A DNA stretch of 64,000 nucleotides, taken from assembly GCF_000368925.1 (NCBI RefSeq), contig NZ_KB849756.1, positions 1,317,515-1,381,514 on the forward strand, read 5' to 3'. Below the pieces are notes generated by a model that did not search any database, had not been told where the DNA came from, and saw only the letters and a program-made list of their open reading frames with translations. The translations under genes were made by a program, and so were the position numbers. Source of the DNA: Acinetobacter bereziniae LMG 1003 = CIP 70.12 (lineage in GTDB: Bacteria > Pseudomonadota > Gammaproteobacteria > Pseudomonadales > Moraxellaceae). Of this stretch, positions 42,764-52,458 are shown piece by piece; the stretch's first letter is position 1; each line of letters starts with the position of its first letter.

Positions 42764-43576
42764 ATGAAAAAAACACTTATTGCAGCACTTCTAAGTTTAT
42801 CTTGTATTTCAGCATTTGCTGCTGATGCACCTAAAACGAATGTTGATCCTGCTTTTGCGAAGGCACAAGAACTCATTCAAGCAAAAAATTACCCAGCAGC
42901 CTATCAAGAATTAGATCGCCTCGCTAAAACAGGCAATGCGCAAGCCTTATATAACTTAGGCTATTTAACCCAAACTGGGCAAGGTACTGCCAAAGATGAT
43001 AAAAAAGCATTGAAATATTATCAGGATGCTTCAGCAAAAGGCTATCCAGTTGCAAGTTATGTGTTGGCTCAAAGCTATGCTGTAGGACAGTTAGGTTTAA
43101 GCAAAGATGAAAAGAAAGTTCGTGAATACTTAGAGAAATCATCATCTCAAGGTTTTGATGACGCGACTGTAGAATTGGCTGTTTTATTATTTGCAGAGGG
43201 TACGCCTGCATCAGACAAGTTGGGTTTACAAAAACTTGATCCTTTAGTGAAAAAAGATTTTGCACCTGCGATTCATGCCAAAGCCCTCTATGACATTACA
43301 GATGGTTTAAAAAAGAAAAATGCAGCCACGGTGAATCAAGGTCTCAATGAAATTCAAAACTTAGCCAAGAAAGGCTATATTCCTGCATTAATGGCTGTAG
43401 GAAATATGCTGACCAACGGCAATATCATTGATCAAAACTTACCTGAAGCGCAAAAGATTTTCGCTGAGTTAGCAAAAAATAATGTGCCTAAAGCGAAAGA
43501 ATCCCTAGAAGTGGTCAATAAGTTAATTGCTGAGAAAGCTAAAGCGCCAGCAAAAGCTGCTGCTCCGAAAAAATAA
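42764..43576 (+). CDS. Sel1-repeat secreted protein
   Basis: A 270-residue protein with signal peptide (MKKTLIAALLSLSCISAFAA) and TPR-like Sel1 repeats: ALYNLGYLTQTGQGTAKDDK, then VASYVLAQSYAVGQLGLSKD, then ALMAVGNMLTNGNIIDQN. The end is Ala/Lys-rich (EKAKAPAKAAAPKK). Sel1 proteins serve as periplasmic or outer-membrane scaffolds; the partner is unknown. No classic ribosome site is seen ahead of the ATG. It converges on the AEC transporter gene. Confidence 0.82.
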   Translation: MKKTLIAALLSLSCISAFAADAPKTNVDPAFAKAQELIQAKNYPAAYQELDRLAKTGNAQALYNLGYLTQTGQGTAKDDKKALKYYQDASAKGYPVASYVLAQSYAVGQLGLSKDEKKVREYLEKSSSQGFDDATVELAVLLFAEGTPASDKLGLQKLDPLVKKDFAPAIHAKALYDITDGLKKKNAATVNQGLNEIQNLAKKGYIPALMAVGNMLTNGNIIDQNLPEAQKIFAELAKNNVPKAKESLEVVNKLIAEKAKAPAKAAAPKK

Positions 43577-43611
43577 TCTGCCAAAGGGTAAAGCACACGC
43601 TTATGTGTGCT

Positions 43612-44535
43612 TTACCACCATACACCGATCAAAACACTCACAATCATAAAACTCAAAAATGTACTGATCATCAACGGTGTCAGTGCTTTTTCATTCAAAC
43701 CATAAATCTGTCCAAAAATTCCAAAGATCGAAGGCATCGGCAAAGCTGCAATTAATGTACCTGCATAAATCATTTTTTGATCTAAGTCCGTAAAATGGGT
43801 AAAGCCCAAATAGACCAAGATCGGCATACAAATATTTTTTGAGACCACAAGATAAATGGTTTGCAGATTAAAGGATTGAATAGTGAGCCCCACCATTCCC
43901 CCGCCAATAATAAAGAGTGCCAGTGGCGAAGCTGTTTGCCCAAGCATAGCAAAAACGGAATCCAACAGATGTGGAATCTGTATATTGAAAACTGCGCAAC
44001 TCATGCCAATCATTACCGATAGAAATAGCGGATTTTTTAGTAAGGTTATAAAAGTTATTTTTAAGATAGCGACTAAATTGGCTTGTCGTTGGCGTCCAAT
44101 TTCAGCCAAAGTTAACATTAACGGCACAAGAAAAACACTTTCGATGATGACCACCAAAGAGATATAAATCATGGCCTCACTGCCCATGAGCAAAGTTAAA
44201 ATTGCAGCACCCAATAGTCCTGTATTGGACATGGAAGCCCCCAATGAAAATACTGAGGCATGGGTAAAATGATTTTTAAAAATTTTCTGCCCTATGAAGA
44301 AAGCCAGAATAAATAAGGCAAAAGTGACACTTGCATAAACGAAAAAATATGCTGGATACCAAATCTCATGCAGATCTTTTGAAGCTAAGGCATGAAGGAG
44401 CAAAGCAGGCAAAGCGATTTTGATCACAAAAGCGCTCAAGGCTATGATCTGTGCTTTATTTATTAATTGGATTTTGACAGAGATAAAACCCAGAAATAAC
44501 AAGAAAAATACTGGAAAAATTACCGAAAAAATCAT
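43612..44535 (-). CDS. AEC-family transporter
   Basis: A 307-residue inner-membrane carrier of the auxin efflux carrier family, with about ten helices in two five-helix halves. The glycine-rich midpart SMSNTGLLGAAILTLLMGSEA and the second-half NPLFLSVMIGMSCAVFNIQIP are typical. Members export or import organic acids such as malate or unknown metabolites. It is followed after about 110 bp by an unrelated oxidoreductase on the same strand; no shared pathway is evident. Confidence 0.87.
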   Translation of the reverse strand: MIFSVIFPVFFLLFLGFISVKIQLINKAQIIALSAFVIKIALPALLLHALASKDLHEIWYPAYFFVYASVTFALFILAFFIGQKIFKNHFTHASVFSLGASMSNTGLLGAAILTLLMGSEAMIYISLVVIIESVFLVPLMLTLAEIGRQRQANLVAILKITFITLLKNPLFLSVMIGMSCAVFNIQIPHLLDSVFAMLGQTASPLALFIIGGGMVGLTIQSFNLQTIYLVVSKNICMPILVYLGFTHFTDLDQKMIYAGTLIAALPMPSIFGIFGQIYGLNEKALTPLMISTFLSFMIVSVLIGVWW

Positions 44536-44645
44536 TTAAACCGTTCCTTTTCCAGAACTTGTAAATAAAGATATATCCTAGAATATATCTTTGATGAATA
44601 TAAATACTTTAAAAGAATAATAGATTACACAAAACTGTAATGTCA

Positions 44646-45764
44646 TCAGTATGCTGAAAACAAATCCTTTATTCCATGAGGCTGACAACGTAAATACTGA
44701 GGTGCAATCGAAATGTGAGCGCCCAGTTTCGCTGCAGCATGCCATGGCCAACGTGGGGCATACAAGATTGCTCTTGCCAATGCAATTGCATCTGCCTCAC
44801 CCTGCTGAAGAATCTGTTCAGCCTGTTCAGCCTCGGTAATCAACCCGACAGCAATTACTGGAATATTCACTTGTTGTTTAATTGCATTGGCAAATGGCAC
44901 TTGATAGTTTGCACCAATCTTGATGTTTTGTTGAGCATGTAAGCCACCTGAGGATACATGGATATAGACCGCCCCCAACTGTGCCAAGGCTTTTGATAAA
45001 CCAATACTCGACTCAATGTTCCAACCATTTTCAGCATCCATCCAGTCCGTTGCTGAAAGGCGTACACCTATAGGATAATTGGCAGGCACTGCATTTCGAA
45101 TGGCTTGAAAAACCTCTAAAGTTAAGCGAATACGATTTTCAAAACTACCACCATATTGATCCGTACGATAATTCGACAATGGTGACATAAATTGATGTAG
45201 CAAATAGCCATGGGCTGCGTGGATTTCAATCAATGAAAAACCTGCCTCAACAGCACGGATTGCAGCCTGTGCAAAATCATCAATGATGACTTGTATTTCA
45301 TCAAGCGTTAATGCATGTGGTGCAACATCTTCAATGTTGAATGCAATATCACTGGCAGAAACTGTCTGCCAACCATGCGCATGATCTGCTGCAATTTGCC
45401 CTTTCCCCAACCATGGTTTATCCGTTGAGGCTTTACGTCCTGCATGTGCAAGTTGTACGCCAAAAGGCGTTGGCGCTATCGTTTTTACTTTATTCAATAA
45501 AGCCTTTATTTGATCTCGTTGTGTATCATTCCACAAACCAAGGTCTGCATAGCTGATACGTCCTTCTGCTTGAACCGCAGTCGCTTCAACAATACACAAG
45601 CTTGCACCTGACAAAGCATAATTTGCCCATTGCTGTTCGTGCCAATACGTGATTTCACCTTGATCAGTTGCAGAATATTGACACATTGGTGCAATAATTA
45701 TTTTATTGCTCAATGCGAGCGAGCCAAATTGAATGGATTCAAATAACTTCGGTTGAGCAGACAT
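44646..45764 (-). CDS. Old yellow enzyme family NADH:flavin oxidoreductase (XenA/YqjM type)
   Basis: A 372-residue FMN-dependent ene-reductase. P-M-C-Q-Y-S (about 26-31) carries the Cys that tunes the flavin in the XenA/YqjM class; G-V-Q-L-A-H-A-G-R-K and the substrate-binding H-A-A-H-G-Y-L-L-H-Q-F (about 180-190) are present. It reduces activated C=C bonds and possibly xenobiotics; the natural substrate is not known. The gene stands 20 bp from the end of the pqqU gene, on the same strand, so readthrough from that operon is likely. Confidence 0.93.
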   Translation of the reverse strand: MSAQPKLFESIQFGSLALSNKIIIAPMCQYSATDQGEITYWHEQQWANYALSGASLCIVEATAVQAEGRISYADLGLWNDTQRDQIKALLNKVKTIAPTPFGVQLAHAGRKASTDKPWLGKGQIAADHAHGWQTVSASDIAFNIEDVAPHALTLDEIQVIIDDFAQAAIRAVEAGFSLIEIHAAHGYLLHQFMSPLSNYRTDQYGGSFENRIRLTLEVFQAIRNAVPANYPIGVRLSATDWMDAENGWNIESSIGLSKALAQLGAVYIHVSSGGLHAQQNIKIGANYQVPFANAIKQQVNIPVIAVGLITEAEQAEQILQQGEADAIALARAILYAPRWPWHAAAKLGAHISIAPQYLRCQPHGIKDLFSAY

Positions 45765-45783
45765 AAATTACTTTCCCAGCGAA

Positions 45784-47907
45784 TTAAAATTGTTTGGTGA
45801 CACTCAAACCGGCACTCCAGTTAATACCATCTGCAGGTTCAAAGAATCGCCCATTACCATCATTCACAATGACTGAACCCACATAGTTTTTGTCGAATAA
45901 ATTATCGACTCGAGCAAAACTACGGACTTTCCAATCTTTGTTTTTCCAGATATAACCGACATTTAGGCTGGTGACTGTATAACTTGGTGCAGTATCTGTA
46001 TTGAGATCGTCAACATAGATTTTATCCATATAACGAACATCGACCCCAGCATTTAAACCACTTTCTGGAAGCCAACCAAGTCCAATAAAGGCTTGATTTT
46101 TAGCAATACCGGGAATGTAGTTTCCACTTTGGATGACTTTTTTCGGATCTGTATTTGGGATATCGGCATCAAATGTTGCATCTAGGAAGCTATAACTGGC
46201 TTGTGCAGTAATATCTTTCCATAGTTTTTTATTCCAAGACAATTCAACGCCCTGACGCAATGTCTTGTCTGCATTTTGATAGGTCGCTCGACCATCCACA
46301 GAACCGGCAGAAACAATATCATCTCGTGTATTGCTTTGAAAAACTGCAGCCGTGAAATTACCCAATTGATTTTGTGCCTTTAAACCCAGTTCATAGTTAT
46401 CACTGGTCGAAGGTTTCAGTGCAAAGTTTATCCCTGAAGTTCCACTGGTTGGATAAGCCATTTCAGTGAAAGTTGGTGTTTCAAATCCTTTGGCATAGCT
46501 GATATAACTGCTAATCTCAGGCGTAATTTCCCATGTCAAAGCAGCTGATGGAAGTAATTTGTTATAATCTGTTTGCCCACTATCGTTGCCATTAGAGCTT
46601 GTGATGTAATGATCTTTAGATTCATAATGGACATTGCTATAACGCAATCCTGTATCTAGCCGTACAGTTGGTAAAAATTGCCAAGACACCTGAAGATACG
46701 GATCTAAATTCCATAAAGTATTTCGTTCATCACGGCGTAGCTTACCTTTTACTCCATATTGACCATTGGCATCAAAATTCTCATATCCTTGGCGATCTTC
46801 ATTCATGGCATCATAAGCAAGCCCTGCACTGATACGCGTGTTCGGCAAAAGCTCTTTACCTGTCCAACGTAAATCTGCACCATAAAAATCTCTAGAGAAA
46901 TCAATAACACCACCTGCATGGCGAGGATTCTTTTGAGCAGTATTCGGAATAGATTGATATTGTGTGACCTCTCGATGACCTAAATAAGCCATTGAATAAA
47001 TTTCATTTTGGTCGTTGATGGGTTTGGTCCAATTAACACCTGTTTGTGTCTGATTAATATCTTTGCGCACATTATAGATATTCTTACTATCATTCACTTG
47101 TTTAGGGTTTTGCTTCCATTGATCCCGACTGAGACCTTGTGGATCATCCGCATGAATATTTACATAGTTGGTGATCCAATTAATTTTTGAGCCGTCATCC
47201 AAATCCCAAGTGAGTTTAGCATTACTCAAGGTTTTTCTTGCTGCACTATGATCACGATAGCCATCAGTATCAAAATACGAAGAACTAATCACATAACTTG
47301 GCTCATTGGCTTTATCGGCACCACCTTGTAAAACAATATCAGCACGCCCTTTATTGTTACTTCCACCTGAGTATCCTAACTCAATCGAATCGCGCCCTGT
47401 TCCCTCTTTGGTCGTGGTTAGAATCGTCCCACCTGATGAATTTCCATAGAGTGATGAAAAAGGTCCACCCAGTACTTCAATATGATCCAAACTGCTTAAA
47501 TCAATATTTGACGTCTGACCTTGTCCATCGGGCATGGTTGCAGGAATACCATCCACATACAAACGGATACCACGGACACCAAAGGTTGAACGTGCACCGA
47601 AGCCACGCATGGACAGTTGTAAATCTTGCGCATAATTTTCACGGTTATTGAGCTGTAAGCCCGGAATGCCTTTGAGAGTTTCAGTGAGGTTCACTCCCAT
47701 ATTATTTTGATTTTGCTGTTGGTCTATACGATAAACAGATGCAGGCGTATTGAGTATGCTCGTGTCTGAGCGTGTTGCTTCAACTTTAATGGTGGGGAGT
47801 TGCTGAGTGGAATCCTGAGATTCCGATTCAGCATAGATGTTCTGGGAAATACAGACTGTTAAACAAAGTAGTGTGGTATTAATTTTTAAATGTTTCACTC
47901 TTTGCAT
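45784..47907 (-). CDS. pqqU: TonB-dependent receptor, PqqU (YncD) type
   Basis: A 707-residue outer-membrane receptor. It has a signal peptide (to about residue 26), a TonB-box-like TIKVEATR, a plug domain and a 22-stranded barrel ending in Phe. Long blocks match E. coli YncD, shown to be a PQQ importer: NYAQDLQLSMRGFGARSTF, YVDGIPATMPDGQGQTSNI, KLRRDERNTLWNLDPYLQ and ARVDNLFDKNYVGSVIVN. OprB is 33 bp upstream on the same strand and would be cotranscribed. Import of PQQ would supply periplasmic quinoprotein dehydrogenases. The match is by memory of the sequence, not a search. Confidence 0.85.
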   Translation of the reverse strand: MQRVKHLKINTTLLCLTVCISQNIYAESESQDSTQQLPTIKVEATRSDTSILNTPASVYRIDQQQNQNNMGVNLTETLKGIPGLQLNNRENYAQDLQLSMRGFGARSTFGVRGIRLYVDGIPATMPDGQGQTSNIDLSSLDHIEVLGGPFSSLYGNSSGGTILTTTKEGTGRDSIELGYSGGSNNKGRADIVLQGGADKANEPSYVISSSYFDTDGYRDHSAARKTLSNAKLTWDLDDGSKINWITNYVNIHADDPQGLSRDQWKQNPKQVNDSKNIYNVRKDINQTQTGVNWTKPINDQNEIYSMAYLGHREVTQYQSIPNTAQKNPRHAGGVIDFSRDFYGADLRWTGKELLPNTRISAGLAYDAMNEDRQGYENFDANGQYGVKGKLRRDERNTLWNLDPYLQVSWQFLPTVRLDTGLRYSNVHYESKDHYITSSNGNDSGQTDYNKLLPSAALTWEITPEISSYISYAKGFETPTFTEMAYPTSGTSGINFALKPSTSDNYELGLKAQNQLGNFTAAVFQSNTRDDIVSAGSVDGRATYQNADKTLRQGVELSWNKKLWKDITAQASYSFLDATFDADIPNTDPKKVIQSGNYIPGIAKNQAFIGLGWLPESGLNAGVDVRYMDKIYVDDLNTDTAPSYTVTSLNVGYIWKNKDWKVRSFARVDNLFDKNYVGSVIVNDGNGRFFEPADGINWSAGLSVTKQF

Positions 47908-47940
47908 CTAGGTTTCCTCGGGTGATTGCAGAAAATAATT

Positions 47941-49239
47941 TTAGAAAATAATTTTAGACCCCAAGCCAATGACCAATGCATTGTCGACCTGATTGGTTGC
48001 ACCAGGATGCACCACATACTGCACTAAAGGACGAAGCATGAACCATTTGGCAGGGTAATATGAGTAATTTAACTCAACATTATACTCTGCATCTTCATTC
48101 AGCTGTCTTAAATTTGTGCCTAAGCGACTATTATTCACATAATCCGTATAACGATCGTTCAAATGTACTCTATTGACGGCTAAGCCTAGAATATCGTTGG
48201 GTTGGCTTTTAAATAGTCCATAGTACTTTAAACCCAGTTGTTGTGAATCACTTACCGCTGTTGTCGTCCGATCATGTACAGTAAAATTACCAAAGCTATG
48301 TAGACCTCGTTTGCCCTCACCTACTGAGGTCAATTGCTGTTCAAAGGCAATCCAGCCGCCATATGTACGATCTTCAGCCTTAGTTGCTGCTTTATAAGCC
48401 ACATCGTACTGATTTTTTGCCTCGTCAGCAGTATTGTAAAGCGTACCAAAGCGATAACTGCCTGGTAAAGCATTGAAACCTTGCTTTGGTGACCACACCA
48501 CTTCAGAAAGAATATTTACACCATCAGCATGTTTGGTATCCAAGTTCCAGCCTAGACGCTCCAAAGCATTGTCTGGGTTGTATTCAAAAACGCCCACTTG
48601 TGCGAATAACTCAGGATTGATTTGATACTTCAAACGTCCGCCCCATTGTGAAACGGGTGTGTTATACCAAAGCTTACCTTGCCATTTCCCCATTTGTGCA
48701 GCACAGAATGCATTGCCTTGGAAATCACAAGCCATGGTATTAAATTCAGTCCCCAAACCCATTCGACCTACACGAATACTGAGCCCTTGTTCTTTAAAGT
48801 TTTTTTCAATATAGAGTTCACTCAAACGACTTCCTGAATTACCTCGCCCCCAATTGGCTTGAGAGTTCGCCCATTGTGGTGCATCAGGTGCCTGAATCCC
48901 TCTTAATGATGTGCTTTCCCCTTGGCGTGCGGTGACTAAAGCACGAATCGTAACATCACTCCAACCTGCTAATTTCGCCATATCCAAAGTAGTTCCAAGA
49001 CCAAACTGGGTTGCAAAGGTTGGTGCTTGATGTGCATCATAACCACCATCAGCAAGATATGAACCATCCATGGCAATCGTACCATCGAATTTGATCCCTT
49101 TTTCAGCCCACTCAGTACGTGTACCATTCCAGTCCCCTGTCATGGTTGATCCATGCAGGTCAAAAGCATCTTCAGCCGATGCAACAGACATCATGGTAAA
49201 AGTAGAGATTGCCAATAAAGGATAAGCAATTTTTTTCAT
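47941..49239 (-). CDS. oprB: OprB-family carbohydrate porin
   Basis: A 432-residue outer-membrane porin of the OprB family with signal peptide (MKKIAYPLLAISTFTMMSVA) and the typical opening GDWNGTRTEWAEKGIKF. It ends KIIF with a terminal Phe, the usual barrel end. OprB forms a glucose and sugar channel in Pseudomonas. Here it is the first gene of a pair with the PQQ receptor, a linkage that makes sense with periplasmic sugar oxidation. A gcd glucose dehydrogenase is not present in the adjoining sequence. Confidence 0.9.
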   Translation of the reverse strand: MKKIAYPLLAISTFTMMSVASAEDAFDLHGSTMTGDWNGTRTEWAEKGIKFDGTIAMDGSYLADGGYDAHQAPTFATQFGLGTTLDMAKLAGWSDVTIRALVTARQGESTSLRGIQAPDAPQWANSQANWGRGNSGSRLSELYIEKNFKEQGLSIRVGRMGLGTEFNTMACDFQGNAFCAAQMGKWQGKLWYNTPVSQWGGRLKYQINPELFAQVGVFEYNPDNALERLGWNLDTKHADGVNILSEVVWSPKQGFNALPGSYRFGTLYNTADEAKNQYDVAYKAATKAEDRTYGGWIAFEQQLTSVGEGKRGLHSFGNFTVHDRTTTAVSDSQQLGLKYYGLFKSQPNDILGLAVNRVHLNDRYTDYVNNSRLGTNLRQLNEDAEYNVELNYSYYPAKWFMLRPLVQYVVHPGATNQVDNALVIGLGSKIIF

Positions 49240-49628
49240 GGGGCAGCCTAATTTGGAGCAGAATGAATACAGATAATTTTGTTAATTTCAAACTTTTGAT
49301 CCTTATAAAATTAATATAAAAATCATATTTTAAAATCACAATCACGCCTAAAATACTATGGAGAATCCAAATTATTTATAGAGATTATTTACTAGAAATT
49401 TACACATTTTTTTACATATAACTATCAGATATTTTTTATCAATCGGAAAACTTTATTTTATCAATAAACTTTATTTTAATTAACAAAAGCTTATCAAACA
49501 CGCTAACGAGTCATTCTGCGATTTATCTTATGGCTTCAACCTAAAGTCGTAGGACTAACAGTATCGCACTTTAAAGCCGTCCCATTCTTGCATACAATAA
49601 TGAGCTCTTATCCCAATACGACACATGC
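49240..49628. other. Divergent intergenic region between oprB and mutM
   Basis: Nearly 390 bp, very AT-rich, without a supported gene. A short direct repeat AACTTTATTTTA(T/A) occurs at about 49448 and 49466, within a run of TTTATC-like blocks that could be regulator sites for oprB. The last 130 bp before mutM have higher GC and hold its promoter. No hairpin with T-run was found. Confidence 0.45.
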
Positions 49629-50480
49629 ATGCCTGAATTACCTGAAGTTGAAACAACTAAAACCAGCTTAGTTCCCTTAATCAATCAGAAAGTGATGTAT
49701 GTCCAAGTCCGTGAATCTCGCTTACGTTGGCCAATTCCCGAAGATATTCAGCAACTTCAAGGTCAAAAACTCATTGGTTTAACTCGTCGTTCCAAATATA
49801 TTTTGGCTGAGTTCGAACGTCATACAATGCTCTGGCATTTAGGGATGTCAGGCAGCTTTAGAATTTGTGATGAGTCAGATGAAATGAGAAAGCATGATCA
49901 CCTCATCATTCAATTTGAAGATATGCAATTACGCTATCATGATCCACGCCGATTTGGCTGCATTATTTGGCTGAATGAACAAAGCCAAAGCAAACTTATT
50001 GATACTTTAGGTCCTGAACCCTTAAGTGATGAATTTAATGCTGAATATTTGTTTGAAAAATTAAAAAATAAAAATGTCGGCACAAAAGTTGCAATCATGG
50101 ATAACCATATTGTCGTTGGTGTAGGAAATATCTATGCAACTGAAAGCTTATTTAATTTGGGTATTCACCCTGCCCAACCTGCGTCAAGCTTATCAAAGCT
50201 ACAAGTTCAAAATTTGGTGATTGAAATTAAACGAATCCTAAAGCAAGCAATTGATTTGGGTGGGTCAACTTTACGAGATTATAGCAATGCGATGGGTGAA
50301 AATGGCTATTTTCAACAAACTTTGTTGGCATATGGTCGCGCAGGTGAAATGTGTATCAACTGTGAAACGACTTTGGAAAATCTAAAACTTGGACAAAGAG
50401 CCAGTGTTTTTTGCCCCCAATGCCAACCACTTAAGCGAATCAAAGATACACCTAAAAAGATACGAGGAAAAAGTAAATGA
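49629..50480 (+). CDS. mutM: Formamidopyrimidine-DNA glycosylase
   Basis: A 283-residue Fpg that removes 8-oxoguanine and ring-opened purines. The catalytic P2-E3 of M-P-E-L-P-E-V-E-T is at the start, the conserved Lys is in R-R-S-K-Y (about 57), and the C-terminal zinc finger has four cysteines, C-I-N-C and C-P-Q-C (about 244-265). The helix-two-turn-helix region includes STLRDYSNAMGENGYF. It overlaps ppiC by 4 bp (ATGA), so the two form an operon. Confidence 0.97.
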   Translation: MPELPEVETTKTSLVPLINQKVMYVQVRESRLRWPIPEDIQQLQGQKLIGLTRRSKYILAEFERHTMLWHLGMSGSFRICDESDEMRKHDHLIIQFEDMQLRYHDPRRFGCIIWLNEQSQSKLIDTLGPEPLSDEFNAEYLFEKLKNKNVGTKVAIMDNHIVVGVGNIYATESLFNLGIHPAQPASSLSKLQVQNLVIEIKRILKQAIDLGGSTLRDYSNAMGENGYFQQTLLAYGRAGEMCINCETTLENLKLGQRASVFCPQCQPLKRIKDTPKKIRGKSK

Positions 50481-50761
50481 AAACTGCAATCGTTCGACAT
50501 ATTCTCGTCAAAGACAAAGATCTTGCAGAGCAGCTCAAGAAGAAGATCCATGATGGCGCTGATTTTGCCAAAATTGCGAAACAACATTCAACGTGTAATT
50601 CAGCTAAACGTGGTGGTGAACTGGGTGAAGTGAAAAAAGGACAGCTTGTTCCTGTGATTGATAAATTGGTATTTACTGCGGCTGAACATATCCTACATGG
50701 ACCTGTAAAAAGTCAATTTGGTTTTCATTTGGTTGAAATTAAATTTCGTATGGATTTTTAG
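50477..50761 (+). CDS. ppiC: Parvulin-type peptidyl-prolyl isomerase (PpiC)
   Basis: A 94-residue single-domain parvulin. The sequence follows the PpiC pattern: VRHILVKDKDLAEQL, DFAKIAKQHSTCNSAKRGGE and SQFGFHLVEI. It catalyses cis-trans isomerisation at proline bonds in the cytoplasm (no signal peptide). The start overlaps mutM by 4 bp. Its stop overlaps by 4 bp the end of the convergent lipoprotein gene. Confidence 0.93.
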   Translation: MKTAIVRHILVKDKDLAEQLKKKIHDGADFAKIAKQHSTCNSAKRGGELGEVKKGQLVPVIDKLVFTAAEHILHGPVKSQFGFHLVEIKFRMDF

Positions 50762-51672
50762 TTTAAAGATTTACATTCTTGGTATGAAGTTGAAATGATA
50801 TCGCCTTGTCTGGCAATTCCCGTACTTGCACCTTGCTCAAAACTCATCCATGCTGTAGTAAGGGGCTGACTCGGTTGATTGATATATCCATACAATCCTT
50901 TACCTTGCCCTTGAATAATACAGATTGGCTGGTTTATAAATAACTTCTGAGTATTGCCACTTAGAATTTGAACTGTTTGCTCTATAACTGTTTCGGAATC
51001 ATCATTTCGCTCTAATGACTTTGAAATGTCTTCCGCAGACTTTACTGTCAAATGCAAAGGTTGATCAAACACAAGTGCTTTAAAGCGTTTAGGCAATGCT
51101 TGATAAGATGGTGATGGTTCTTCATCACCTTTATAATGATGATAATCCTGAATATGACAATGAATCTTCTTAAATTGCGAACGCGCACTTCCCATCGTTT
51201 GTGACCATGACATTGAACTGGCTACATCCTCAATATCTTTAATTAGAAATGCACTTTGAGAGTTTCGCAAATAAATAAAGTTTTCAAAATCTGCACTTTG
51301 GTTTGCCAAGGGGTCTGACTTAGTCATTTTTTCCGTTTTTAAAATGATTTGGTCATTTCGTTTTATATATTGACCTGTTTGCAATTCAATATTTGAAACT
51401 TGATCCATAGAAGAATACTTGACATCATCAAAGCTTAATATTTCAAATCTGTTGTTTTTAATTCCAATAAAGGTATATAAACCAAATGCGTAGTGACTAA
51501 AATAAACTCCTTGAACCTGATCATTAGAATCATATTGTTCACACATCGAGGTTACTTGAGGGCGTATTTCTGGGCTGAACTGCTTAATAAAATTTTCATC
51601 AACTTTAACATGGGCTTGGCATCCATAGATTAGAAAACTCGCCAAAAAAATAAAAATCTGAGCTGTTCTCAT
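50758..51672 (-). CDS. Unknown lipoprotein
   Basis: A 304-residue protein with a lipoprotein signal (MRTAQIFIFLASFLIYGC, Cys18). The mature part is beta-rich and not recognised, with two cysteines near the middle (IHCHIQDY) and end (ICIIQGQGKGLYGYINQP). It is 14 bp downstream of another lipoprotein gene on the same strand and likely cotranscribed with it. Its end overlaps the ppiC stop tail to tail. Function unknown. Confidence 0.65.
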   Translation of the reverse strand: MRTAQIFIFLASFLIYGCQAHVKVDENFIKQFSPEIRPQVTSMCEQYDSNDQVQGVYFSHYAFGLYTFIGIKNNRFEILSFDDVKYSSMDQVSNIELQTGQYIKRNDQIILKTEKMTKSDPLANQSADFENFIYLRNSQSAFLIKDIEDVASSMSWSQTMGSARSQFKKIHCHIQDYHHYKGDEEPSPSYQALPKRFKALVFDQPLHLTVKSAEDISKSLERNDDSETVIEQTVQILSGNTQKLFINQPICIIQGQGKGLYGYINQPSQPLTTAWMSFEQGASTGIARQGDIISTSYQECKSLN

Positions 51673-51686
51673 GAATTTAAACTCTT

Positions 51687-52355
51687 TTATATATTTGAAT
51701 CACTTTGTTCAGGTTTAAACTCATGGACAAACTTCGCATAATCATCAATATACGTCCTAAACATCTCTGCTCTGGTCGTAAAGTAAAAAATTTCATTGCC
51801 ATTTCTGACAATATTTTCAGGCGATTTACCATTGCAGTAACCTCCTGCCGAATTAACGGCTGATTCCAGCATTTTAAAACTTTGTTCAGCTGTCGCTTCA
51901 TCTTTAAAACTAAACACCAACAAGACAAAATCTGGACGATACTGTTGATCATCACCTAATTTTTCTTTACTGACGGCTTTATATGAACGAATTCCTTCGC
52001 CTTTTACTTGTATGACTTTGTTGAGCGTACAATCATTTTCCGACCATGATGATCCACTGTCTTTTTCAATAAATTCAAAATTAGCCTTTAACAACCGTGT
52101 TTCCAAAGCAAGTAACAGTGCTTCATTTTCATCTGTTGAATCTGTTTCAATGGTGGCATACGTGGTCTGTTCATTCGGCATATCGCTAAATGTCAAACCA
52201 CTTGCAGCTTGGGCTTGATCTGCACGTTCAGCCTGAGCCTTTTCTACCGCCTGTTGTTCTTTTGGATGCTCAGAACAAGCGGATAAAGCCATGAGTGTGA
52301 TCACTATCCCTATGCTTTTTTTTACCATAGCCATCATCCTTTTATGTTCTCGCAT
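51687..52355 (-). CDS. Unknown lipoprotein
   Basis: A 222-residue protein, of which the first nine residues may not be translated: the ATG at 52326-52328 (MVKKSIGIVITLMALSAC) has AAAAGG at about nine bases and gives a perfect lipobox L-S-A-C. A Gln/Ala/Glu-rich linker is followed by an alpha/beta domain with PDFVLLVFSFKDEATAEQ. Two cysteines (DCTLNK, YCNGKS) may pair. No family recognised. It is the first gene of the lipoprotein pair. Confidence 0.62.
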   Translation of the reverse strand: MREHKRMMAMVKKSIGIVITLMALSACSEHPKEQQAVEKAQAERADQAQAASGLTFSDMPNEQTTYATIETDSTDENEALLLALETRLLKANFEFIEKDSGSSWSENDCTLNKVIQVKGEGIRSYKAVSKEKLGDDQQYRPDFVLLVFSFKDEATAEQSFKMLESAVNSAGGYCNGKSPENIVRNGNEIFYFTTRAEMFRTYIDDYAKFVHEFKPEQSDSNI

Positions 52356-52458
52356 AAAAAACGGTACTTAATCGTACCGTTTCAATTCGTTTCTTTACAA
52401 TCATTTTATATTTCTAAAACCACTTAAAAATATAATCCTGCAACTTCAATCCAATTTA

